Shown here one piece after another: positions 28,198-41,755 of a stretch of DNA of 64,000 nucleotides. The translations under genes and the position numbers were made by a program. Under the pieces are notes generated by a model. It was given only the letters and a program-made list of their open reading frames with translations. It ran no database searches and was not told where the DNA came from. Source of the DNA: Leucobacter sp. OH1287 (GTDB lineage: Bacteria > Actinomycetota > Actinomycetes > Actinomycetales > Microbacteriaceae); NCBI RefSeq assembly GCF_003859945.1, contig NZ_RQYM01000009.1:1-64000 (forward strand), read 5' to 3'. The first letter of the stretch is position 1. Every line of letters begins with the position of its first letter.

Positions 28198-29688
28198 ATG
28201 GTGCAGAGTTTCTCTGCGGCGGTGCCGCAGCAAACCGGCGGAGAATTACCTGGCAATAACAGTGTTCTCCCAGCTAACAGCGCCGTTTTCGATGGCGGCA
28301 GCGTGATCCGGCGTGGATCCGGGAGCAGCGGTGTAACGCACCCTCTCTCCGTGGGCGACTGGGCTGAGCAGACCGCCGCCGAGATGCCCGGCAGCAACCA
28401 GCTCAGCTACGTGCTCGGCGCTATCTCCAACTATGTGCAGTGCCACACTGTGCTGCTGAACAGCGTGGGTGAGGTGCTCGGTTCAATCGGCCCCGCGCCG
28501 CTGCAGCTGCTCTGTAATTTTCTGTTCGAGCATCCGGGCGAAACCGCCGGCACCGTCGGCTCTTGGCAGCTGCGCATCCACGAGCACAAAACCGTTAACC
28601 TCAGCTACGTGCTCGTTTTTGCGGCAAAAACTCCCCCACAAATCTCCCCCGACTTCTTGCACAGCGCCGAGCTGCTATTGAGCGCCGCCCTCGGCATGGC
28701 AAGCCACGCCGACTCACTCGTTGCGGACGAGGGCAGGCAGCTGCTGCAGCTGCTTGAACAGGGCATCAGCGCCGGCCAGGAATCCCGCTACTGGCTGCGC
28801 CTCGCAGAGTTTGGATTTAATCGCGAGTCGGGTTTACGCCTTCTCACACTCGAACAACTCACCGGTCAGGCGGCAGCGCAGACCCCGCGCGATATTCGCA
28901 AACTACTGCTGCGCTGCGCCAACGGGAACGGGGCCGGCACCGGGTATCTCGGCAGCGAGTTTACCGGCAACACGGCTGGATCGCGCAGCGCTGACGGCAC
29001 CATCGGTGAGCGCATCCCGGTCAGTGGCGGCTCGACCATCGGCGGCGAATCGGCCCACAGCAGTGTCTCAGCACACGGCATCGGCACGGCCCGCGGCGGC
29101 TCGTTTGTCGGCGAGCGCTGCCCGCTGATCGTCGGCGTCGCAATGCCCGCCGGCAAAAGCACCGCAACCGTTCACGCGCTAACCAGCAACAACAAAACTG
29201 TTATCGAGCGACTGATAGCGGCCATCCCGGGTGTGGCATGCGGTATCTCAGCGAGCCATAGCAGCCTCACCCATCTTCCCTTCGCGGTGACAGAAGCAGA
29301 AACCGCTCTCGAGATTGCCCAGGAGCGTGGCGCCGCGCTGGCGGATCCGCCCACCCACTCGGTTGTTGGCTACAGCGAGCTGGAGCTCGTCGAGTGGCTA
29401 CGGTCTCAGGTTAGTCGCCACGCCTATCTGGCGCGGGTCGCCGATTTCACCGCTGAGCTGCGGGCAAACCCGGAGTATCTTGAAACCGTTATCGCGTATC
29501 TCGCCAACGATATGAACACAAATCGTACCGCACAGGCACTCCATATTCACCCGAACACTGTTCGTTATCGCCTGGATCGCGCCGCCGAGAGTCTCGGCAC
29601 AAACTCGCTCAGCTCACCGTTTTTATTGGCCGGACTGGTAACAAGTTTTGCCCCCGAGATTTACGCGGCGAGAAACCCAGATTCTTAA
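28198..29688 (+). CDS. PucR-family transcriptional regulator
   Basis: 496 residues. The C-terminal 60 residues are the PucR helix-turn-helix (NRTAQALHIHPNTVRYRLDR, about 440-485), preceded by a GGDEF-like CdaR-type region with LEIAQERG. The central part is likely a sensory domain. Low-complexity Gly/Ser segments at 30-50 and 245-280 carry GGATCC or TGGATCG-type codons. PucR proteins activate purine, ureide and related catabolic genes. Divergent from hyuA, so it most likely controls the hydantoinase genes. Confidence 0.87.
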   Translation: MVQSFSAAVPQQTGGELPGNNSVLPANSAVFDGGSVIRRGSGSSGVTHPLSVGDWAEQTAAEMPGSNQLSYVLGAISNYVQCHTVLLNSVGEVLGSIGPAPLQLLCNFLFEHPGETAGTVGSWQLRIHEHKTVNLSYVLVFAAKTPPQISPDFLHSAELLLSAALGMASHADSLVADEGRQLLQLLEQGISAGQESRYWLRLAEFGFNRESGLRLLTLEQLTGQAAAQTPRDIRKLLLRCANGNGAGTGYLGSEFTGNTAGSRSADGTIGERIPVSGGSTIGGESAHSSVSAHGIGTARGGSFVGERCPLIVGVAMPAGKSTATVHALTSNNKTVIERLIAAIPGVACGISASHSSLTHLPFAVTEAETALEIAQERGAALADPPTHSVVGYSELELVEWLRSQVSRHAYLARVADFTAELRANPEYLETVIAYLANDMNTNRTAQALHIHPNTVRYRLDRAAESLGTNSLSSPFLLAGLVTSFAPEIYAARNPDS

Positions 29689-29730
29689 AGACCCCCCTCG
29701 CGGTGCTGAGTCGACAGAGAATCTTCGCAG

Positions 29731-29746
29731 TGTTTCACGTGAAACA
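29731..29746. promoter_or_regulatory. parS site 2 (convergent intergenic)
   Basis: Perfect site extended to a 20-bp palindrome AGTGTTTCACGTGAAACACT, with outer ACAGAG/CTCTGT arms. It sits between the convergent pucR and epimerase genes and could double as a terminator stem. Confidence 0.95.
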
Positions 29747-29818
29747 CTCTGTAGATCGCGAATACCCCAGGCTTTTCCTAGCTTAGAACTACACAGGCCC
29801 GTAGCACCACCCGGGTAG

Positions 29819-30817
29819 TTAACGCTCAGAGACTAGCTCTCTAGCAATCACCTCATCAACCGAGCTATCTTGGAATTTGAAGCCCTCACGCAACAGCGCC
29901 TCCGGGATAACCCGAGCGTCTGCGAGCAGCAGTGAGTCAGCGGCATCTCTTCCCAGCACAGCACGCAGTGCGGGAGCGGGAGCGGGAACCAAAAAGGGCT
30001 TTCCCAAACAGGCAGATACGGCTCCCCCAATCTCGTTAGCAGTTGCTGCTCTAGGAGCAACTAAATTAACCGGGCCTGCCACAGAACCGTTGTCGATTAG
30101 CGTGGCCATTGCCCTGACGTGGTCTCGCTTGGAGATCCACGGCCAAAACTGCTCGCCAGAACCGACGGGTCCGTTGATACCCAATCGCGCCAATAGCGCA
30201 AGCGGCTTTAGCATCGCGTTTCGGTCTAAAACCAAACCTGTTCGTAAAGATACCAACCTGGTGTTGCTTGCTGCCGTGCCGGCGGCCGCCTCCCAGCGCC
30301 TGGTGAGGTGCGCCAGGAATATCGATCCGGCGTTCGACTGTTCGCCCAGCTCCGCACCCGGCTGGGAACCGTAGAAACCTGTCGCTGAGGCACTCAGCCA
30401 CACAGCCGGTGCTGCTTTACCGAGCCGGTTAATCGTTTTAGCTACTGTAGTGGTTGGGTTCAGCCGAGAGGAGATTAACTCTCGCCGATACGATTTCGTC
30501 CACGGTAATCTGCCAATACTCGCGCCGTTCAGCGTCACAACCGCCGCAGCCCCTGCAAGGTGTGAATCAGTGAGCTCCCCGCGGCTCGGATCCCACAGCA
30601 GCCGCTCATACGCACCTGTGTCACCGGTGGTTTCACCGGATTCATTGCCGGCGCTGCTTGCGGATCCACCACCGGACTTAACCGCGGATCCACCACCGGT
30701 ATTGCCTGCGCTTTCCGCCCGCACCAGGTGCTGTACCCGGTAACCGCGCTCCTCGAGCTCTCTGCTCAGAGCGCTTCCCAACAGCCCGCCGCCCCCGGCT
30801 ATCACTACTCTACGCAT
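29819..30817 (-). CDS. TIGR01777-family NAD-dependent epimerase-like protein
   Basis: 332 residues. The nucleotide-binding GGGGLLGSALSRELEERGY is at the start, with LSASATGFYG and a C-terminal DUF1731 (FQDSSVDEVIAREL). Function is unproven in this family; some members affect cell division or heme metabolism. A Gly/Ser insert at about 36-68 (GGGSAVKSGGGSASS) sits between the first strand-helix unit and the rest and contains two GGATCC copies. It follows the photolyase gene by 12 bp. Confidence 0.88.
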   Translation of the reverse strand: MRRVVIAGGGGLLGSALSRELEERGYRVQHLVRAESAGNTGGGSAVKSGGGSASSAGNESGETTGDTGAYERLLWDPSRGELTDSHLAGAAAVVTLNGASIGRLPWTKSYRRELISSRLNPTTTVAKTINRLGKAAPAVWLSASATGFYGSQPGAELGEQSNAGSIFLAHLTRRWEAAAGTAASNTRLVSLRTGLVLDRNAMLKPLALLARLGINGPVGSGEQFWPWISKRDHVRAMATLIDNGSVAGPVNLVAPRAATANEIGGAVSACLGKPFLVPAPAPALRAVLGRDAADSLLLADARVIPEALLREGFKFQDSSVDEVIARELVSER

Positions 30818-30829
30818 TGTTTCTCCCTC

Positions 30830-32254
30830 TCACTTTATAGACTGGTATGCCGCGAGCGCCCGCATTCGAGAGGCAGGCAAATCCAAGATCCTCTCTGTCT
30901 GTTCAGCTGCATCCCCGCACCACAATTTCACGTACTCACCGGCCGGATCAAATCGTTTCTGTTGGCTCTCGGGGTTAAAAATCCGAAAGTATGGAGCAGA
31001 GTCAACACCGCACCCAGCAACCCACTGCCAGTTGAAGGGATTACTTGCCGGGTCGGCATCCACGAGGGTGTCCCAAAACCACGCTTCTCCGACGCGCCAA
31101 TCACAGAGCATGTGCTTTGTCAGGAAGGAGGCTGTGACCATTCGCACGCGGTTGTGCATAAAACCGGTTTCCCAGAGCTCCCGCATACCCGCATCAACCA
31201 GCGCAAAACCGGTCTCGCCACGCTGCCACGCGCGCAAGCCCGCAGCCTCCGGTTCCAGGTATGGCATGTTATAGAATCTGCTATCGAGCGGATCTGTCGC
31301 CAAACTCGGGTTGTGGAACAGAGTATGCCACGCAAACTCACGCCACCCCAGCTCGCTTAAAAACTTCGCTATCCCGGTTTTCTCAGCGGTTGACCTAGCC
31401 ACAGCGGATCGCGCTAGGCAGGCGTTTAGTACAGTTCGCGGACTGATCTCTCCCCAGCGCAGATGCGGTGACAGTTCAGAGGTCGCGCTAATTGCAGGAT
31501 AGTCGCGCTGCTTTTCATAGCCCCGCAGTCCCCCGTCGAGAAAACTATGCAACTGTTGTTGTGCCGCAGCCTCACCGGGTTGCCACCTGGCAGCCAAACC
31601 CGCTGTCCAGCTGACACCCTCCGGGAGCAAACCTAAAGCCGCTATCTCCCTGCTGAGCCGAGCTTGATTAACGTCACTGTCAGCGATATCCTCAGCGCTA
31701 TTCTCAGCCGGGAATTTTGGCTTATCCGCCGACCCGGGCAACTCGGTTGCAGGCGCTGGAATATCTACTGTCGGTGGCGGAGGAAGCGCCGATACTGACC
31801 TCCAAAACGCTCCGAACACGCGATATGGTGCGCCCTGGGCCGTGGAGATCTGCCAGGGTTCAACCAACAGATTGCCAATAAAGCTGTTTACACACACACC
31901 GCTGTTCTCCAAATGCTGTCGCAGCACCCGGTCAGCGTCCTTCTGCACACCATAGCGCCGGTTCCAGTAAACAGCGCCGCAGGCTGCGACACTCACCAGC
32001 TCAGGTATCAGGCTTTTGGCGGATCCACTGACAACCGTTAATGGCACCCCCAGGCTCGCAAGCGCCTCACCCAACTGCAGCAGCGAGTGATGCAGCCACC
32101 ACTTCGCGGCTGCCCCGAGCGGTCGCGTGTCTGTTTCAAGGATGTAAACGGCAATCACCCTGCCGCCGTGCTTTGCCGAGTTTGCGAGAGCAGCGTGCAG
32201 TGCCGGATTGTCTGCAATCCTAAGATCATCACGAAACCAGACCAGCGCCGTCAT
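30830..32254 (-). CDS. phrB: Deoxyribodipyrimidine photolyase
   Basis: 474 residues. The N-terminal photolyase domain starts VWFRDDLRIADNPAL, and the FAD-binding C-terminal domain has LRWGEISPR, NRVRMVTASFLTKH, DADPASNPFNWQWVAGCG and IFNPESQQ. It repairs UV-made cyclobutane pyrimidine dimers using light. An acidic insert (about 178-200) is specific to this protein. It and the epimerase gene form an operon; together with NucS at 58 kb it is the DNA-repair content of the window besides recF. Confidence 0.94.
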   Translation of the reverse strand: MTALVWFRDDLRIADNPALHAALANSAKHGGRVIAVYILETDTRPLGAAAKWWLHHSLLQLGEALASLGVPLTVVSGSAKSLIPELVSVAACGAVYWNRRYGVQKDADRVLRQHLENSGVCVNSFIGNLLVEPWQISTAQGAPYRVFGAFWRSVSALPPPPTVDIPAPATELPGSADKPKFPAENSAEDIADSDVNQARLSREIAALGLLPEGVSWTAGLAARWQPGEAAAQQQLHSFLDGGLRGYEKQRDYPAISATSELSPHLRWGEISPRTVLNACLARSAVARSTAEKTGIAKFLSELGWREFAWHTLFHNPSLATDPLDSRFYNMPYLEPEAAGLRAWQRGETGFALVDAGMRELWETGFMHNRVRMVTASFLTKHMLCDWRVGEAWFWDTLVDADPASNPFNWQWVAGCGVDSAPYFRIFNPESQQKRFDPAGEYVKLWCGDAAEQTERILDLPASRMRALAAYQSIK

Positions 32255-32342
32255 ACCAGCCAGACTATCAACCGAATCTGGCAGCGCTGCCAGCTAGCCG
32301 GTGAACTAGGGCGGTGCTGCCAGCTAGCCGGCTCAGACGAAG

Positions 32343-32358
32343 TGTTTCACGTGAAACA
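32343..32358. promoter_or_regulatory. parS site 3 (photolyase-yjdM intergenic)
   Basis: Perfect TGTTTCACGTGAAACA, 35 bp upstream of a TATAAT box (32393-32398) for the next plus-strand gene, so ParB binding could affect that promoter. Confidence 0.95.
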
Positions 32359-32432
32359 TTGCGTTGGAACCGGTGCCACTCCCCCGCTCCCCTATAATTT
32401 AGTTGCCCACACTTATAAATCAAAGGATTCTC

Positions 32433-32795
32433 ATGAACACTTCCCTTCCAGCCTGCCCTGAGTGCAGCGAAGATTACACCTACGAAAACGGCACCCTGCT
32501 TGTCTGCCCCATGTGCGGCCACGAGTGGATCCCCGCAGCCTCCGATGCTGCGGATTCCACCGACGCTGACGACTCTGACGCCATCCGTGACGCAGTCGGT
32601 AACGTCCTGAGCGACGGCGACAGTGTCACCGTTGTGAAGTCATTGAAGCTGAAGGGATCAGACTCAATTAAGGCCGGAACCAAGGTGCGCGGGATCCGCC
32701 TGCTCGCTAACCCTGTTAACGGGCACGACATTGAGGCGAAGATCCCCGGCGTTGGTCAGCTCTACCTGAAGTCATCGGTTGTAAAGAAGGGCTAG
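32433..32795 (+). CDS. yjdM: YjdM/PhnA-like zinc ribbon protein
   Basis: 120 residues from the ATG at 32433, which AAAGGA precedes; an earlier ATG 30 bases upstream lacks a site. The N-terminal zinc ribbon has CPECSEDYTY and CPMCGHEW. The C-terminal domain reads DAVGNVLSDGDSVTVVKSLKLKG and VRGIRL as in the PhnA family. The family was once linked to phosphonate use but its role is uncertain. TATAAT at 32393-32398 is its probable -10. Confidence 0.9.
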   Translation: MNTSLPACPECSEDYTYENGTLLVCPMCGHEWIPAASDAADSTDADDSDAIRDAVGNVLSDGDSVTVVKSLKLKGSDSIKAGTKVRGIRLLANPVNGHDIEAKIPGVGQLYLKSSVVKKG

Positions 32796-32858
32796 TCGCC
32801 CCGCAGCGCTGGCTGGCTGTCCCGTAGCAAGGCTGGCCAGCCGGAGCGGGCAACCCGG

Positions 32859-32944
32859 AGCGAGCCGCCGCCAGAGCGAAAACCCCGAAGCGAAAACCGG
32901 AGTGGAATACCCCCCGGGCTATCCCGAAGCGGGGTTGGCTCGCT
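32859..32944. other. Large imperfect GC-rich hairpin between yjdM and tRNA-Ala
   Basis: AGCGAGCC pairs with GGCTCGCT at the outer edges and AACCCC with GGGGTT inside, the 5' side carrying a 14-nt bulge. A second palindrome, GGCTGGCCAGCC, precedes it. No open frame is convincing. Possibly a structured RNA or just GC-rich spacer. Confidence 0.35.
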
Positions 32945-32966
32945 GCCTGACTCACCTAAGATAGCA

Positions 32967-32992
32967 GAAAAGCCCGGGAAACCGGGCTTTTC
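32967..32992. terminator. Terminator after tRNA-Ala / yjdM
   Basis: GAAAAGCCCGG-GAAA-CCGGGCTTTTC, an 11-bp stem with terminal A/T runs on both sides, so it works in either direction. Confidence 0.85.
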
Positions 32993-32997
32993 GTTTG

Positions 32998-33070
32998 TGG
33001 ATCCTGGGAGAATCGAACTCCCGACATCTTGCTTGCAAAGCAAGCGCTCTACCAACTGAGCTAAGGACCC
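32998..33070 (-). tRNA. tRNA-Ala (anticodon TGC)
   Basis: 73 nt, acceptor GGGTCCT/AGGATCC (one G-T pair), D-arm AGCTCAGTTGGTAGAGC, anticodon loop TTTGCAA giving TGC, T-loop GTTCGATTC. Discriminator A; no CCA encoded. The acceptor contains a GGATCC. Confidence 0.96.
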
Positions 33071-33139
33071 GTGTTAAATTGTTGCCGGTGACTTCTTTCG
33101 AATTTCACCAACCTGATAAGTGTATCACACTTTTCAGTG

Positions 33140-33213
33140 TGGGGCTACCAGGACTTGAACCTGGGACCTCTTCATTATCAGTGAAGCGCTCTAACCGCCT
33201 GAGCTATAGCCCC
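33140..33213 (-). tRNA. tRNA-Ile (anticodon GAT)
   Basis: 74 nt, acceptor GGGGCTA/TAGCCCC, anticodon loop CTGATAA giving GAT, T-loop GTTCAAGTC. Discriminator A, no CCA. A short hairpin CACACT-GAAA-AGTGTG just after it separates it from tRNA-Ala; the two are probably one processed transcript. Location after gyrA and DUF3566 is standard for actinobacteria. Confidence 0.96.
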
Positions 33214-33225
33214 TTAACCTCAACA

Positions 33226-33255
33226 ACTATACAACAGAAAATCTCCGTTGTGCAA
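33226..33255 (-). promoter_or_regulatory. Promoter of the tRNA-Ile/tRNA-Ala pair
   Basis: On the minus strand TTGCAC (33250-33255), an 18-bp spacer and TATAGT (33226-33231), about 12 bases before the tRNA-Ile 5' end. Confidence 0.65.
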
Positions 33256-33453
33256 ATCAAATCGAGCAAATCACCGCCGTGTCTAAAATGCGCGGTAACC
33301 AGCGCGATCCACCCGGGGCAAACAGGGATGAGAGAGGCAGCTACCCAGGACCGCGGCAGCGGGCTTAGAAACTCTTACAGAGCAGCGAACCAGCGCTTAG
33401 AATCTCACACAGCTCCGGGGGTAGCGGGCGCGGAAACATCCGCAGACAGCGAA

Positions 33454-33492
33454 AGAAGCGGTGATCCACCCAAAAAGTGAATCACCGCTTCT
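33454..33492 (-). terminator. Terminator after the DUF3566 gene
   Basis: 12-bp perfect stem AGAAGCGGTGAT/ATCACCGCTTCT with a 15-nt loop, 13 bases beyond the stop of the minus-strand DUF3566 gene. Confidence 0.7.
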
Positions 33493-33505
33493 GTCAAAGA
33501 CCGGG

Positions 33506-33912
33506 TTAGTTGCTGGTGAACCCGAGCTGGAAGCCGCCGAGGGCGCGCACCAGCAGGTTGTAGATGAGCGCGCCGATCGCACCGAGTGCGGTGCCGACGA
33601 TTGTGTTGAGCAGGCCAACAACGATCGCGAAGGCGAGCACCTGCGGCAGGCCGATTAGTGAGCCCAGGTCGAAATCTTTACCGACAACGTCGCCGAGCAG
33701 CGCATCAACCTGACCGAGCACGCCGCTCAGGCTGAGCACCGCGTAAACCAGCAGTGTCGCAACAATCAGAACAATCGCCCAGCACAGTGATGCAACAAAC
33801 GAGAACTTCACCGCTGACCAGAAGTCAACGTAAACAAGCTTCAGCCGCACCTGCTTGCTCGGTGCTTTACGCTTAACCTTTCGTGCCAGCTGATCCGCAA
33901 CTGTTTCACTCA

Positions 33913-33913
<1 letters not shown>
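33506..33913 (-). CDS. DUF3566 membrane protein
   Basis: 135 residues. A basic N-terminus (KVKRKAPSKQVRLKL) precedes two membrane helices at about 38-62 and 90-117, with the DxWSxxK(F)S motif of DUF3566 before the first. The gene follows gyrA in most actinobacteria; the protein is uncharacterised but conserved. It abuts the gyrA stop by one base, so it belongs to the gyrBA transcript. Confidence 0.9.
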
Positions 33914-38604
<4,691 letters not shown>

Positions 38605-38705
38605 TACATATCCCTATATCTTACCAGCGTTAGACGCTGTTAAGCCTGGTTTTTTGATGTTTTGAGGTAAATTTAGAGCGGCGTCCTCCCCCGAAATCGG
38701 AGGAG

Positions 38706-39386
38706 CTAGCCGTAGGTGTCCCGCTGACCCCGCCCGGGCACCGACCTAATACCGTGTTTCCACGACGGCACACCAGGCGCATAGATCTTCATCTCTGTAA
38801 TGTTTGCGCCCGGGAACCGCTGATTGATGCTCGCAACAATGTGCCTGCTGAGCCTTCTCAGCTCAGCCGTCCAGGTCGTTGAATCGCACTGCACCTCAAG
38901 CGTTGTATGTCTGATCCCGAGAACCCTTGTGTGCGCCGCGTTGGTTGGGCCGACAATTTTCTCCCACTCCACAACAACCTGCGCCTGCTCGAAACCCTCA
39001 CGCCAGCCGCGCTCCGAAATTGCCCTGGAAAAAACCGCCGACAGTTTCTTCGGCTCTCTGCCCTTCCCAAACGGCTGCGACGACTGGTTACGGCGCATCC
39101 GCTCTCGCCGCCGCTGGTCCCGGGTTTTTAACCTGCCTGCGCGACTGCCCTTATACTCCAGATAAATCTCGGTAATAAAGTCCTCGGGGCGTGGATCCGT
39201 GCTGCTCGCTGTCTTTCGCTGTTTAGCTGCTGCGTTTCCCTGTTTAGCTGCTTCGCCGGTTGGCTGTTGCTGCGGATCCGTTATATGCCGCTGTTTATCT
39301 GTTATATGCCTCGACTGGTCTGCTATATGCCCGTCTGGTAATGAAGGTATTTTTGGGCGATTATCCGCGGAATTATTCGCTGTCAC
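38706..39386 (-). CDS. DUF721 (DciA-like) protein
   Basis: 226 residues. The C-terminal 110 residues match DUF721 (VVVEWEKIVGPTNAAHTRVLGI, LEVQCDSTTWTAELRRL), the DciA-type helicase-loading domain expected in bacteria without DnaC. The first 60 residues are low-complexity, with HIAD/RHITD repeats and Gln/Lys-rich runs. It starts inside recF by 4 bp, as usual in this cluster. Confidence 0.85.
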   Translation of the reverse strand: MTANNSADNRPKIPSLPDGHIADQSRHITDKQRHITDPQQQPTGEAAKQGNAAAKQRKTASSTDPRPEDFITEIYLEYKGSRAGRLKTRDQRRRERMRRNQSSQPFGKGREPKKLSAVFSRAISERGWREGFEQAQVVVEWEKIVGPTNAAHTRVLGIRHTTLEVQCDSTTWTAELRRLSRHIVASINQRFPGANITEMKIYAPGVPSWKHGIRSVPGRGQRDTYG

Positions 39387-40600
39387 AGCTCACCCTCTTC
39401 CCCACTGTTTTCAGGCGAAACCACCCTACCGTGTGAGATTTCTGTTGTATTCCAGTGTTGATTATTTGGAACATCAGCGGCAACTGCTGCGGTAACAATT
39501 ATCTGCTCGTAGTCTCCAACGGCTGCGAGCAGGCGTGAGCGCCGCTCTCCGTCTAATTCAGCGAACACATCATCGAGAATAAGCACGGGATCGCCGGTTG
39601 TAGACTCATCACGGACCAGATTCGCAAACGCAAGTTTTAACGCCAGAGCCATCGACCAGGATTCACCGTGGGAAGCGTAGCCTTTAACCGGCAGCGAGTT
39701 CAATCCAATAAACAGCTCGTCTCTATGCGATCCAACTAGAGTCATCCCCCTGTCAAACTCCTCGGAGCGGCGTTGTTTTAGCGCCTCCGTGAAATCTTTC
39801 ATCAATGTTTCACGTGAAACATTTGAGAGATGATCAAAGTTTGTATCGCTCTCCCCCGCAACAAATGTCTCGGGAGTAAAGCCGGGTTGTAACAGTGAGC
39901 CTGTCTCCGCAAGCATCAGCTCGGGCCGGTGATCATTATTAACAAGATTCTGATATGAATCCCGTAGATATGGCATAAGATCACTGATTAAACGGCGTCT
40001 TTCCGCCATTATTCTGGTGCCAAAATCGGTCAGTTGCTCATCCCAAACATCCAACATCGCAAGGTTAGAACCAGAGAGTGACCCATAACTGTTTGCTCGT
40101 GCGTTCTTCAATAGCGCGCTGCGCTGCTTTACAACCTGCGCGTAATCCCTAAGTGTTGCGGCAAAAGCTGGAACCCTGGTGACAATGGCCTCGTCTAAGA
40201 AAGCCCGCCGGGTAGCGGGATCCCCCTTGACAATCGCAAGGTCTTCAGGAGCAAACAGCACAGATGTGAACCAGCGTGTAAGCTCACGCGGCTGCACACG
40301 GTTGCCGTTAATCTGTGCGCGCTTCGGTCGACCCTGATTAAACTCCAGCTCCAGTGACACCTCTCGAGTTCCTGAGAGCACTCGCATTCTAACGACCGTG
40401 TTGGTGTCACCGACCCTCATTAGCGGGCCGTCAGAGGCTACACGGTGCGATGAGAGGGAGTTAAAATAACCGATCGCCTCGATAATATTGGTTTTGCCCT
40501 GGCCGTTGCGCCCGAGAAAAAGCTGCGGACCCGCTCCAAGACTGATGGTTGCTTCTTGGTAGTTCCGCCAGTTTCGTAGGACTAGCTTAGTGACCCGCAC
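39383..40600 (-). CDS. recF: DNA replication and repair protein RecF
   Basis: 405 residues. Walker A GRNGQGKTN is at 30-38, and the Walker B/signature region VLILDDVFAELDGERR is at the C-terminal end. RecF loads RecA at gaps in single-stranded DNA. A parS site lies in the frame as NVSRETLM near residue 265. It overlaps the DUF721 gene by 4 bp and follows dnaN by 12 bp. No gnd gene is present between dnaN and recF here. Confidence 0.95.
   Translation of the reverse strand: MRVTKLVLRNWRNYQEATISLGAGPQLFLGRNGQGKTNIIEAIGYFNSLSSHRVASDGPLMRVGDTNTVVRMRVLSGTREVSLELEFNQGRPKRAQINGNRVQPRELTRWFTSVLFAPEDLAIVKGDPATRRAFLDEAIVTRVPAFAATLRDYAQVVKQRSALLKNARANSYGSLSGSNLAMLDVWDEQLTDFGTRIMAERRRLISDLMPYLRDSYQNLVNNDHRPELMLAETGSLLQPGFTPETFVAGESDTNFDHLSNVSRETLMKDFTEALKQRRSEEFDRGMTLVGSHRDELFIGLNSLPVKGYASHGESWSMALALKLAFANLVRDESTTGDPVLILDDVFAELDGERRSRLLAAVGDYEQIIVTAAVAADVPNNQHWNTTEISHGRVVSPENSGEEGEL
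39806..39821. promoter_or_regulatory. parS site 4 (inside recF)
   Basis: Perfect TGTTTCACGTGAAACA within the coding region, read as NVSRETL in the RecF frame. Only about 2 kb from the oriC boxes. Confidence 0.95.
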
Positions 40601-40612
40601 AGACTAATCAGC

Positions 40613-41755
40613 CTAGCCAACCTTAAGCACCGGCTGCAGCAGGTAGCGGAAGCTGTTTTCTACGGGAGCGTCCTGACCGTGCTGGCCGGTGATGAGAACC
40701 GGGCTTGGGCGGTTTTCCTGACCGCCGCTGGTGAATCCGATCCTGCAGAACTCACTGCGTGCACCGCTGAGGCCCTCTTTCAGGAACTTTGGACGGAGCG
40801 CAACGGACTGGTCTGGACCGTTGAGGTGGCAGTCAACTGACTCGTTTGCGCGAGCTGTTTCGCTGCCGATACCCTCGAGTGCCACCTGACCCTCGGTGAA
40901 GCTGAAGCGCAGAGCCGCGTCGCTGTCAGCAACAATGGCAACGCGATCCACCGCGTCGATCAGATCCTGTGTATTAACAACCGCGTAGTGGTCGACACTG
41001 TCGGGGAACAGGCGCTCAACCGGTGGGTAGTTACCGGTGATCAGCTGTGAGGTAACGGTTTTACCGTCGGCAGCGAAACCGATCAGCTCGCGATCACCCT
41101 CGCCCTGCAGGGCAATCTTGATGGTTTCCGCGTGGCTCAGCTGTTTTGCGACGCCGCTTAAGAAACCATGGGGGACAAGCACCGAGAGCTCAGAGCGGTC
41201 TGAGTGGTTTTCCCAGTCGATGCCACGAATCGCAACACGGTAGCGGTCGGTTGCTGTCATTTTCAGGTTGTTTTCGCTGACTGACAGCTGCACACTTGTG
41301 ATAACCGGGGTGACATCGTCGGTTGATGCTGCTTTGCTTACCTGCTCAACTGCCTCTCTGAACGCTGCAGCAGGGACCTCACCGGTGGTTTCTGTGATTA
41401 CTGGGACGCTTGGGTACTCCTCGACGGGCATTGCCGGCAAGTTGTAGGAGGATGATCCGCAACGAACCTCGACGCGACCGTCGGTTAGGAACAGCTCAAC
41501 CTCGGCGTTAGGGAGTTTTTGTGCGATTTGGCCGAGCAGCGCACCGGGAACGAGCGCGCGACCGGGCTCAGCGATCTGCGCGGCAACCGATGTGCGAGCC
41601 GAAACCTCGAAGTTGAAGATAGAAAGATCAACGCTCTCCTCGTGAGCCTCCAGCAGAACACCGCCCAGTACTGGTTGGGGGTTACGAGCCGGTAGCATTT
41701 GCACAGCGAAGGTGACTGCCTCTTTAAACAGGTCTCGGTTAACTGTAAAACGCAT
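40613..41755 (-). CDS. dnaN: DNA polymerase III sliding clamp (beta subunit)
   Basis: 380 residues from the ATG at 41755, which GGGAG precedes; upstream codons are not family-like. Three repeated clamp domains fill the length. The start MRFTVNRDLFKEAVTFAVQ is typical. The dimeric ring holds the replicase on DNA. Regulation probably comes from the oriC side. Confidence 0.96.
   Translation of the reverse strand: MRFTVNRDLFKEAVTFAVQMLPARNPQPVLGGVLLEAHEESVDLSIFNFEVSARTSVAAQIAEPGRALVPGALLGQIAQKLPNAEVELFLTDGRVEVRCGSSSYNLPAMPVEEYPSVPVITETTGEVPAAAFREAVEQVSKAASTDDVTPVITSVQLSVSENNLKMTATDRYRVAIRGIDWENHSDRSELSVLVPHGFLSGVAKQLSHAETIKIALQGEGDRELIGFAADGKTVTSQLITGNYPPVERLFPDSVDHYAVVNTQDLIDAVDRVAIVADSDAALRFSFTEGQVALEGIGSETARANESVDCHLNGPDQSVALRPKFLKEGLSGARSEFCRIGFTSGGQENRPSPVLITGQHGQDAPVENSFRYLLQPVLKVG

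Noticed and set aside
14500-33000. Prophage or integrative element in the variable block
   Set aside because: No integrase, phage structural or conjugation gene is present, and tRNA-Ala is not duplicated at the far edge as far as I can see.
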